Positions 35,130 to 42,785 of a stretch of 64,000 bases of DNA are shown here, piece by piece. Each line of letters starts with the position of its first letter. Within the stretch, counting starts at the first letter, position 1. This stretch comes from Bacteroidota bacterium (GTDB lineage: Bacteria; Bacteroidota; Bacteroidia; Cytophagales; Cytophagaceae): assembly GCA_023458555.1 (NCBI GenBank), contig JAEWYS010000001.1, positions 372,001 to 436,000 of the forward strand. The letters are read 5' to 3'. The position numbers and the translations under genes are program-made. The notes under the pieces are model-generated. The model had not been told where the DNA came from, made no database searches, and saw nothing but the letters and a program-made list of their open reading frames with translations.

Positions 35130-37551
35130 TACCTATATTAAATGCGGTTAAGTTTTTTGGACCGAATGGCGGAGCTTCAAACAACTCCGGCAAAACAAAA
35201 CGTTCTCCTTTAGGTCTCGACGGATCAATGGTTTTGATACCGATATCAAACCGAAGGATCAGGAATGAGAAATTGAGCCGTATCCCGAAACCGCTTCCTA
35301 CAGCAATTTGCTGTAGAAAAGTATTGGCCTGAAGCAAACTTCCGGGCCTTGAAAAGGAAGACTCCCGATGAAGTGTCCATATATTTCCGGCATCTATGAA
35401 TAAAGCACCATCGATAAATCCGGTAATGTTGAATCGGTATTCATAGCTGTTTTCTATGAGAAACTCTCCCGGTTGTTCGAAATTATATTGAGGTTCATCT
35501 TCACTGTTCCGGTCCACATAGGAACCAGGGCCAAGTCTTCTTGGTTTCCATGCTCTGATACTGTTGCTTCCCCCCGCAAAATAAAACTTTTCATACGGCA
35601 GAGCGCCTGTGGCATCGTATGCATAAACAGCCCCGACATTCAGTCGCACGGCAAATGTACTTTTTTTAGAGAGAGGAAAATACTTTCGGAGATCAACAGA
35701 TCCTCTCAGATAACGATAGGTCTTAAGGCCAAAAATGGAATCCTGCGGTGCAAGGTTGGGAATATTGAATATGGTACCGCCCGGTTCTGCATACAGCTTT
35801 ACATAGCTGGAGTTTTTATTTTGATTGAGCTGGTTGTCATTATAGATGTATGATATATTGGAGTTGGATACAAAAGAGTTATTGAAGCTGTATATAAGGT
35901 TGCTACCATAATTATTGTGTAGATTTTCCAGATACTCGACAAATGCTCTTTCTTTGCGTAAGGTATTGATTATATTTACATCAATAAGGGAAAAAGTATA
36001 TGTGCTGTACCGTCCGGTAAACCATGCGTATTGATAGGAGCTGTTTATAATCAGACGATCATACTCCGGACGTTTAGTAAGGCTTGCTCCGCCTGCAACT
36101 TTGGTTCTGGGGCTATAGTCTTTTAACAGGTCTCTGATTTTGCTGAAAGGAAACAGGACCTCTGCAAAGGTAAGACCGGTATTGCCGGAAAACTCCTGAG
36201 TACGAAGTACATTATTGGGGTCTGAAAAACTTGAATAACCTTCAGCAGAAGCTTTTAGATTTACATCCAGCACCTCAAATCCACCAAAAACGTTTCGGGT
36301 TTTAAAGTTGATATTAGCAAATGGGCCGGGTACAAAGGCCTGGGTTGCAACAGTGAGCCCCCATTCATCGGTAATCTGGAATTTTTTCAGAGGACTTGTT
36401 CGTATATAAGCGATCAGCGAGTTTCCGGTAGAATCCTGACGGTCTTTTTCATAGTTTATATTGATAAATTTAAATATATCCAGCGTTGCAAGATGTCGCT
36501 GTGTTGCCTGAATATCTTTTATCCTGTATAGTTTTCTGTACTTTATCTTTATTTTATTTTCAAGGATGCGTTTTGAATAGTTGTTACCATGGAGAATAAA
36601 ATCAATATTTTTGTACGAAATCGTGTCAGTATCAATGCTTTTCTTTTCTGTAACATCAGCATCGAATATGATTTTATTAACAAAATATTGCTGGTGCTCT
36701 TTCTTATCTTTCGCATTTTCTATGATCAGGCTCAGGTATACAGAATAAGGCTCTTGTATGGTATCGACATTGAAGAAAATGTATTGCCTGCTAAAATCAT
36801 AATAGCCTTCATTTTTTAAAAGCTCATTGACCCGTTCCCGTTCAGCGGAAAGGTATTCTTCATTATATCGTTCACCTGTTTTTATAAGTGAATGATGGAA
36901 ATTTGCCTGCACAATACTGTCTATGGCTCTTCCCTCCCTGTTTTTCTCCGGAAGTATGTAGGAAAATCCCTTCACATAGTAGCCTTTTCCTTCGCTGACT
37001 TTATATCGTACCTTGATTTTTTTTCCGATAGTATCGGCAGATGAGACAACATACCCTCTGAAAAATCCCTGTGATTTGACATAATAAGACATGTGACGGG
37101 TACTTTGACTTGTTGAAGCGGAATCATATATTACCGGCGGCTCACCCGGGACCCGCATCAGCCAGTTTCCGTCTTCTTTTTTCTGATTAAGCTTTTCCAG
37201 CTTTTTCTCTTTCCTGAGTGTATATTTTTCTTTTTTCTTATCTGTGCCGGCATGCTCAATTTTGTCAGTATATTTTTTTTCTGCTCTGGCTATTTCTTTC
37301 GAAACTTTGGTAGTATCATAAAACTTTCGGCCAAAATTGTATATGGAGAGGTAGGGCATGGCCCCGGCAATTTTACGGTTGGGAGTTTGTTTTACAATTT
37401 CTAACAGCGCATCCTTATTAACTTTTTTGTTTCCTTTAACCGATACTTTAGACAGAAGATATTCGTCTTCGTTCAGATTACGGGTTACAGAGCAGGCTCC
37501 CAGCAAAAAAATTGTACAGCAAAACAGAAAAGTGTAATATAGGCTTCTCAA
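35113..37551 (-). CDS. tamL: TamL-type outer-membrane lipoprotein (BamA/TamA family)
   Basis: This large Omp85-family protein has POTRA-like domains (KVSVKGNKKVNKDALLEIV and SERYN-type EYLSAERERVNELLKNEGYY), a charged coiled segment, and a C-terminal 16-strand barrel. The barrel shows FAGGSNSIRAWKPRRLGPGS, GEFLIENSYEYRFNI and the terminal beta-signal KNLTAFNIGIGYPF. The N-terminus has a lipoprotein signal with the lipobox LLGAC followed by SVTRNLNEDEYLL, the feature that separates Bacteroidota TamL from TamA. I start it at a TTG (37551), which gives a compact signal (MRSLYYTFLFCCTIFLLGAC). An ATG at 37590 is possible but would overlap the divergent gene. No tamB gene is visible in the window. 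Confidence 0.85.
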   Translation of the reverse strand: MRSLYYTFLFCCTIFLLGACSVTRNLNEDEYLLSKVSVKGNKKVNKDALLEIVKQTPNRKIAGAMPYLSIYNFGRKFYDTTKVSKEIARAEKKYTDKIEHAGTDKKKEKYTLRKEKKLEKLNQKKEDGNWLMRVPGEPPVIYDSASTSQSTRHMSYYVKSQGFFRGYVVSSADTIGKKIKVRYKVSEGKGYYVKGFSYILPEKNREGRAIDSIVQANFHHSLIKTGERYNEEYLSAERERVNELLKNEGYYDFSRQYIFFNVDTIQEPYSVYLSLIIENAKDKKEHQQYFVNKIIFDADVTEKKSIDTDTISYKNIDFILHGNNYSKRILENKIKIKYRKLYRIKDIQATQRHLATLDIFKFININYEKDRQDSTGNSLIAYIRTSPLKKFQITDEWGLTVATQAFVPGPFANINFKTRNVFGGFEVLDVNLKASAEGYSSFSDPNNVLRTQEFSGNTGLTFAEVLFPFSKIRDLLKDYSPRTKVAGGASLTKRPEYDRLIINSSYQYAWFTGRYSTYTFSLIDVNIINTLRKERAFVEYLENLHNNYGSNLIYSFNNSFVSNSNISYIYNDNQLNQNKNSSYVKLYAEPGGTIFNIPNLAPQDSIFGLKTYRYLRGSVDLRKYFPLSKKSTFAVRLNVGAVYAYDATGALPYEKFYFAGGSNSIRAWKPRRLGPGSYVDRNSEDEPQYNFEQPGEFLIENSYEYRFNITGFIDGALFIDAGNIWTLHRESSFSRPGSLLQANTFLQQIAVGSGFGIRLNFSFLILRFDIGIKTIDPSRPKGERFVLPELFEAPPFGPKNLTAFNIGIGYPF

Positions 37552-37561
37552 ACTTTCAAAT

Positions 37562-38314
37562 ATGTTATCAAAGAACAGGATAAAGTTCATTAAATCTTTG
37601 CAAATAAAAAAGCACCGCAAGCAGGAAAGGTTGTTTTTAGTAGAAGGGGCTAAAAGTATCACTGAACTTCTGGATTCTGACTATAAAACCCGTTCACTGT
37701 TCTTAACAGAGTATTTGTATAAATGTTGTGCAGACAGGATTGAAAAACTGAAGGATACCGAAATCGTTCTTGTCAGTGAAAATGACCTGATTCAGGCTGG
37801 AACTTTTGAGACCAATAATGCCGGAATTGCTATTGTCGAGATGAAGGAGAATCTGAAAACGGAACCTGTCGGGGGGGAGCTGGCCCTGATATTGGACGAT
37901 GTTCGGGATCCGGGCAATCTGGGAACAATTATTCGTATAGCAGACTGGTATGGAGTTTCCAGATTATATTGTTCTGAAAATACCGCTGAATTTTATAATC
38001 CCAAAGTTATTGCCAGCTCTATGGGCTCATTTACGCGGGTAATACCGTATTACGGACCATTGGAAGCTGTTCTCAGGGATTCAGAGATACCGGTATATGG
38101 AGCTATGCTTGAAGGAAAATCAGTGCATTCCGCAAATTTCACCAAAGGCGGCTATCTGATTATGGGTAATGAGTCACGGGGGATTAGTGAAGATTTGAAA
38201 AAATATGTTCAATATCCGGTAACTATTCCGCGGTATGGAGCGGCAGAATCCTTGAATGTAGGGGTAGCTACTGCTGTTATTCTGGATAATGTGCGCAGGA
38301 ATATATCTGTATGA
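37562..38314 (+). CDS. SpoU/TrmH-family RNA 2'-O-methyltransferase
   Basis: The 250-residue enzyme methylates ribose 2'-OH in rRNA or tRNA using SAM through the SPOUT knot. The three SpoU motifs are visible: LILDDVRDPGNLGTIIRIAD near residue 109, GGYLIMGNESRGISEDL near residue 198, and IPRYGAAESLNVGVATAVIL near residue 222. An N-terminal L30e-like substrate-binding domain precedes them. The exact target nucleotide cannot be inferred. It is divergent from tamL with only about 10 bp between my chosen starts. Confidence 0.92.
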   Translation: MLSKNRIKFIKSLQIKKHRKQERLFLVEGAKSITELLDSDYKTRSLFLTEYLYKCCADRIEKLKDTEIVLVSENDLIQAGTFETNNAGIAIVEMKENLKTEPVGGELALILDDVRDPGNLGTIIRIADWYGVSRLYCSENTAEFYNPKVIASSMGSFTRVIPYYGPLEAVLRDSEIPVYGAMLEGKSVHSANFTKGGYLIMGNESRGISEDLKKYVQYPVTIPRYGAAESLNVGVATAVILDNVRRNISV

Positions 38315-38343
38315 GCCTTTGCTTTATCCAGGACTCATACAGA
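38306..38343. repeat. Inverted repeat between convergent genes
   Basis: Perfect 10-bp arms (TCTGTATGAG at 38306-38315 and CTCATACAGA at 38334-38343) enclose an 18-base loop. The left arm includes the stop codon of the methyltransferase gene. No T-run follows, so it may be a weak bidirectional terminator or an mRNA end-stabilising hairpin. Confidence 0.6.
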
Positions 38344-38354
38344 TAAACGGTCTA

Positions 38355-39974
38355 TTATTTAGGCTTGGTACAAAGCTGAATGTTTTTGTCTATTACTTCA
38401 AAGCCTCCGAGCTGGGGGACATTAATTATTTCAGAACATTCAATATAGTTTTCAGCTGCTATGGAAAATACATAATTTTTGCCTTCCTGTAAAACTACCA
38501 GGTATCGTCCGGATTCGCTATTGGAATTAAAAACTCCGATTATTTCATTTGTATTAAGGTCTTTAACGGTGATTTGGGCTTCCATTGGAACTTTACTTGA
38601 GGAATCAGTTACTGTACCCTTTAAGACAACCAGGTTAGCCTCTTCTTTTTCCATTTCAGCGTAATATATGTCCTTGTCTCCATAACCATCGGTGCGGTAA
38701 GAGGAAAAGTACACTTTTTTACCGTCTGCAGACCAGGCAAGATGAATATCATCGTGGGCAGTACTGATTGGATAACCTACGTTTTCCGGTTTGCTCCAGG
38801 CATTCTGATCTTCATTTAATTTGCTGACGAAAACATCAAATCCGCCCATGGTTTTCAGGCCGTTTGAGCTAAAATAAAGGGTTTTTCCGTCCGGGTGAAT
38901 AAAAGGTGAATCCTCGTCGTAAGGTGTATTGATCTCCGGGCCGAGATTTTGAGGCATGGCCCACTCTCCGTTTGGGAGCTTTCGGACTCTGTATATATCC
39001 ATTCCGCCGTAGCCGCCTTCTCTGTCGCTGGAGAAATATAATATGCGTTCATCTGCCGACAGACTTGCTCCCGTAACGCGTCCTTTGCTATTGATAATAT
39101 CAGGCAGCTTTTCAGGAACCGACCATTCATTTCCTTTTAAAGTGGTTATGTAAAGGTTGCCGGAGCTTTTGGACAACAGGGTGCTTCTTTCAGAACGGTA
39201 AATCAGTAGCTTCTGTCCGTCAGCGCTCAGTGATATGCTGGCGTCATTGCTGTTAGTATTGACAGGAGTCCCCAGATTTTGGGGCTCACTCCAGCCATCT
39301 CCGGTTTTTTGAGTATAATATATATCTTCAAAGTATAATCCCAGTCCGTCGCTTGCATCAATATGTCCACCGGTTGTTCCAGGTCTGGTTGAAGTAAAGA
39401 AAATCTCTCTTTCATCTGCGGATATAACCACGCCATAATCAGGATACGGAGAGTTTATAGTGGCTCCGAGGTTTTTTACCCTGATATTTTTGGCATTAAT
39501 CATGAGGACTTTCCCGTACTCACACATCTCGATTTCCCGGTCTACCTGCTCCAGTATACCTTTGTTTTTATCAAGGAAACGCTTGTTTTTGCCTTCTTTG
39601 AATTTGTTTTTGAAGTGCTGATAGTTGGTGATAGCAGAGTCCATCATATGGGACAGATGGTAGGCTTTTCCGATATAAAAATAGAGCGCGTCCGGGTAGC
39701 TGTCCGGTTTTTCCAGACATTTTAGCAGATAGGGAAGAGCTTTGCTATTATCCTGGAGATTTATATAACATAATCCGATTTCATAATTATAGGATGCCTG
39801 CTGATTCAGACTATCCAGTTCCAGATACAAATTGAGCGCTTTCCGAAACTGACCGCTGTTTAGGGTTTCCTGGGCGATTTTCTCTTTGTACAGTCGATCG
39901 CTTTTTGATTGCGCACGGCAGTTGAGATTAAGTGTGATGAAGAATACAAGGAGCAATAAACTAAGTGATTTCAT
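38355..39974 (-). CDS. PorE-like TPR/PD40 protein without OmpA domain
   Basis: From the ATG at 39974 the protein has 539 residues and a signal peptide (MKSLSLLLLVFFITLNLNC, then RAQS). Parts in order: TPR-like helices (about 15-130), a PD40/WD40-like propeller with repeated blades (SADEREIFFTSTRPG, SADGQKLLIYRSERS, SADERILYFSSDREGGYGG, HPDGKTLYFSSNG, SADGKKVYFSSYRTDGYGDK), and a C-terminal carboxypeptidase-regulatory-like beta domain. This matches the layout of PorE of the type IX secretion system except that the peptidoglycan-binding OmpA domain is missing. The frame extends nine codons further upstream, but the promoter box at 39999-40006 excludes that start. It lies upstream of, and divergent from, two PorP/SprF genes. 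Confidence 0.85.
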   Translation of the reverse strand: MKSLSLLLLVFFITLNLNCRAQSKSDRLYKEKIAQETLNSGQFRKALNLYLELDSLNQQASYNYEIGLCYINLQDNSKALPYLLKCLEKPDSYPDALYFYIGKAYHLSHMMDSAITNYQHFKNKFKEGKNKRFLDKNKGILEQVDREIEMCEYGKVLMINAKNIRVKNLGATINSPYPDYGVVISADEREIFFTSTRPGTTGGHIDASDGLGLYFEDIYYTQKTGDGWSEPQNLGTPVNTNSNDASISLSADGQKLLIYRSERSTLLSKSSGNLYITTLKGNEWSVPEKLPDIINSKGRVTGASLSADERILYFSSDREGGYGGMDIYRVRKLPNGEWAMPQNLGPEINTPYDEDSPFIHPDGKTLYFSSNGLKTMGGFDVFVSKLNEDQNAWSKPENVGYPISTAHDDIHLAWSADGKKVYFSSYRTDGYGDKDIYYAEMEKEEANLVVLKGTVTDSSSKVPMEAQITVKDLNTNEIIGVFNSNSESGRYLVVLQEGKNYVFSIAAENYIECSEIINVPQLGGFEVIDKNIQLCTKPK

Positions 39975-39998
39975 GGATAAAGAGGCAAATTGGTCTGT

Positions 39999-40031
39999 CA
40001 AATATAAATTTTTAGGAATTAAAAAAACGAA
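39999..40031 (-). promoter_or_regulatory. Candidate promoter of the PorE-like gene
   Basis: Reading leftward, TATATTTG (39999-40006) matches the -7 element TAnnTTTG exactly. TTCG at 40028-40031 is a weak -33 element, 21 bp away. The box lies about 25 bp before the ATG at 39974 and supports that start. Confidence 0.45.
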
Positions 40032-40121
40032 TTATTTATGCGATTTTCATATCCATTTTTATAATTTATCGTAAATAGGAAGGATCGATATACTACCAAT
40101 ATTATAAATTATTGAAGGTGA

Positions 40122-41162
40122 ATGCATATGTTTTCTAAGCATAAAAAAGGGTTAGCTTCTGTTATTGTACTGATTTTTTCAGGTTTGGTTGCATTGGGGC
40201 AGGATGTGCAATTTTCACAGTTTTATGCCGCGCAGACTTATTTAAATCCAGGGTTTGCCGGATCAGCTCATGCACCCAGATATATGTTTCACCAAAGATT
40301 ACAATGGCCGAGACTGGATGCCAAATATATTACTTCCTACTTTTCGGCTGACTTTTTCTCTCAGAAATACAGAAGTGGTTTCGGGGTAATGGTTTTTCAT
40401 GACTATCTGGGTTCTAATAATATTACGTCTACCGAAGTCCATTTACAATACGCATATGAGTTGCCTATCAGTAAAAAACTAAGTGTGCGTCCCGGTTTGC
40501 AGCTTGGTATGGCATCACGAAACGGAAACTATGCATCACTGCGTTTTCCCCATCAGTTTAATGATAATGGAATGCATCAATGGTACAATGATTATGACTG
40601 GGCAAACCAGAACAAACTTTATCCGGATGTAGGAGCGGGCGGTGTTTTGTATTCAGACCAGTTTTGGTTTTCTATTGCAGGTAATCACCTGAACATGCCC
40701 AATTATTCGGTATTGGGTGATGTTGCCAGACTGCCAATTAAATTTTCTACGGCAATAGGGTATAAGTTTAATCTTTCCAAAAGCCATAATATGGCATACC
40801 TTAATGTAAAAGAAGAGTTTAGCATTACTCCGGTTCTGCATTACAAAATGCAGGGGAAAGCCGATCAGATGGATATAGGAACATATGTTATTTATGAGCA
40901 GTTGCTTACGGGGGTATGGTACAGGGGTATTCCGTTTAAAAAGTATAACTCGGATCTTCATAATAATGAATCACTGGTCGGAATGATCGGGTGGATGTAT
41001 CGGAATTTTAGTATTTCTTACAGCTATGATTTTACCTTGAGCCGTTTGCGTCCTGCATCGACCCGAGGAGCCCATGAGATAAATATAACGTACGTGCAGA
41101 AACGCTCAAAGTCAAACAAAACGCTCAAACGTCTGCCTTGTCCGACATTCTACGGACATTAA
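40122..41162 (+). CDS. PorP/SprF-family type IX secretion outer-membrane protein (copy 1)
   Basis: The 346-residue protein has a signal peptide ending in LGQ and then the family signature DVQFSQFYAAQTYLNPGFAG. The body alternates beta strands, as expected for a PorP/SprF outer-membrane barrel (QLQYAYELP-like strands, VRPGLQLGMASRN, GAGGVLYSDQFWFSIAGNHL). It ends RGAHEINITYV followed by a basic tail with LKRLPCPTFYGH. PorP/SprF proteins work with the type IX machinery; SprF is required for export of the SprB adhesin. Start could be the ATG at 40122 or the one at 40128. A close relative follows 78 bp downstream. Confidence 0.92.
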   Translation: MHMFSKHKKGLASVIVLIFSGLVALGQDVQFSQFYAAQTYLNPGFAGSAHAPRYMFHQRLQWPRLDAKYITSYFSADFFSQKYRSGFGVMVFHDYLGSNNITSTEVHLQYAYELPISKKLSVRPGLQLGMASRNGNYASLRFPHQFNDNGMHQWYNDYDWANQNKLYPDVGAGGVLYSDQFWFSIAGNHLNMPNYSVLGDVARLPIKFSTAIGYKFNLSKSHNMAYLNVKEEFSITPVLHYKMQGKADQMDIGTYVIYEQLLTGVWYRGIPFKKYNSDLHNNESLVGMIGWMYRNFSISYSYDFTLSRLRPASTRGAHEINITYVQKRSKSNKTLKRLPCPTFYGH

Positions 41163-41240
41163 AAGATGTTGAATTTTGGTGTAAAAAGTTAATTTAAATT
41201 AGTATTTTTAGTGGTTTTTACATGAAAAACATTTATATAA

Positions 41241-42269
41241 ATGTTTAATAAAGGCCTTGTTGTATTGATTCTTAGCTTTATAAACATTGTAAATGTTCTT
41301 GGTCAGGATATTCAGTTTTCTCAATTTTATGCAGCCGGCTTATATCTGAATCCGGCATTTGCCGGAAGCGCACACAAAAAACGGTTTACCCTGCATCAGC
41401 GTTTGCAATGGCCTTATCTGGATGCGAATTACATTACATCAAAGTTTACCTTCGATACTTACTGGAATAAATATAACAGCGGTTTTGGGCTGATGTTGAT
41501 TCAGGACTGGCAGGGAGGTAGTGATCTGAAGTCAACAGAGGTTGATTTTCAGTATTCATATGAGCTCCATGTTAGTGAAGTTGTTACAGTAAGGGCGGGT
41601 TTGCAGCTAGGCCTGTTTTCCAGAACTTTTAATTATGCCAATCAGTTGTTTCCCGACCAGTTGAGTAATAATGGTCCGACAGGTGGAGTCAGCTATGATG
41701 CCAGGCACAATCCGACCAAGTTTTTTGCCGATGTATCTTCCGGAGGTATTGTGTATACGAACCGGTTATGGTTTGGAATCTCAGCGCATCACATGAATAG
41801 CCCCAATCAGAGCCTGCTCGAAGATATAAGTCGTCTTCCCGTTAAATATACCTGGGTGGGTGGATATAAGTTTATATTAGGACATTCAGAAAGGCGAAAA
41901 TCGACTGTAACACAGGAGCATTTGGAGATTAGCATCACTCCTACGGTTCATTATAAGTTTCAGGGCAAATCAGATCAGGTAGATTTCGGACTTTACGGAG
42001 CATATGAGCAGTATCTCCTTGGGTTTTGGTATCGCGGACTTCCGTTGATCAAAGATTATAGCAAAGAGCTTAGAAACAATGAATCCATGGTAGTGATTCT
42101 TGGTTACAAAATTCAGTCATGGATTGTCAGCTATAGTCACGACTTTACTGTTTCAAGGCTTGGTCGTGCCAGAACGGGAGGGGCGCATGAGCTTCATATA
42201 GTGTATGTGCATGACAGTTTTCCCAAGCGGAAAAAGTCCATGAAGCGACTACCCTGTCCTGATTTTTAA
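41241..42269 (+). CDS. PorP/SprF-family type IX secretion outer-membrane protein (copy 2)
   Basis: This 342-residue protein is a paralogue of the gene just upstream. It shares the DIQFSQFYAAGLYLNPAFAG signature after the signal peptide, the QRLQWPYLDANYITS stretch, the VRAGLQLGLFSR strand, and the ending GGAHELHIVYV with a basic tail and MKRLPCPDF terminus. The C-terminal KRLPCP motif is the same in both copies. Divergence across the barrel suggests different clients or cooperative subunits. It converges with the basic-protein/giant-adhesin pair to its right. Confidence 0.92.
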   Translation: MFNKGLVVLILSFINIVNVLGQDIQFSQFYAAGLYLNPAFAGSAHKKRFTLHQRLQWPYLDANYITSKFTFDTYWNKYNSGFGLMLIQDWQGGSDLKSTEVDFQYSYELHVSEVVTVRAGLQLGLFSRTFNYANQLFPDQLSNNGPTGGVSYDARHNPTKFFADVSSGGIVYTNRLWFGISAHHMNSPNQSLLEDISRLPVKYTWVGGYKFILGHSERRKSTVTQEHLEISITPTVHYKFQGKSDQVDFGLYGAYEQYLLGFWYRGLPLIKDYSKELRNNESMVVILGYKIQSWIVSYSHDFTVSRLGRARTGGAHELHIVYVHDSFPKRKKSMKRLPCPDF

Positions 42270-42515
42270 CCCGAATAAGGCACGGTTATTTTCTATCTTT
42301 TCAGGGATACTGCGGTAATCCCGTAGGGTAACACTGATCTACTGTTTCTTTTGTTGAGTCCGTCATATGTTTAGATGAAGCAGGACAGGCAGGGGTATTT
42401 ATAGAAAACTTTCTGCCGGATAAAGACGGGGTGGTAAAAAAGAGCAGCCCTTGGCGCATTAGAGTTATTAATCCAATTGCCAGAAACTACCGTAGAGCAT
42501 TTTTTCTTGTAAATA

Positions 42516-42776
42516 TTAATAAAATCCGAAGTTGCTGCTTTTTGCAGATTTTCTGCGTGTCTTTTTCTTTTTTCTCAATTGCTTTTGCTCTTCGGCTTTA
42601 TTTTTTTGCTGCTTTTTCGAGTTTGCTTTCACGCGGCTGCCTCTGGTTTCAATTACCTTATTGGCTTCCTTTGCGTGAAAATTTCGGCCATTTTTATTCT
42701 TCCCTTCGTCCAGGGACTGAGAATAAGCCGTAAGCCGGCTCAATATTATTAAACAAAGGAAGGCTGCTTTATACAT
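42516..42776 (-). CDS. Small secreted, strongly basic protein
   Basis: The 86-residue product has a clear signal peptide (MYKAAFLCLIILSRLTAYSQ) and a mature part of about 66 residues, crowded with Lys and Arg (ANSKKQQKNKAEEQKQLRKK and a following KTRRKSAKS stretch), ending SNFGFY. It has no Cys after the signal and no known domain. Its ATG lies 9 bp after the stop of the giant adhesin on the same strand, so the two are probably cotranscribed. I infer an envelope partner of the adhesin, for example a peptidoglycan- or LPS-binding peptide, but nothing in the sequence proves this. Confidence 0.65.
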   Translation of the reverse strand: MYKAAFLCLIILSRLTAYSQSLDEGKNKNGRNFHAKEANKVIETRGSRVKANSKKQQKNKAEEQKQLRKKKKTRRKSAKSSNFGFY

Positions 42777-42785
42777 GTTCAGAGC

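Noticed and set aside
42431..42733. 100-residue plus-strand frame opposite the basic-protein gene
   Set aside because: The minus-strand frame has a clear signal peptide and abuts the giant gene; the plus frame is its reverse shadow.
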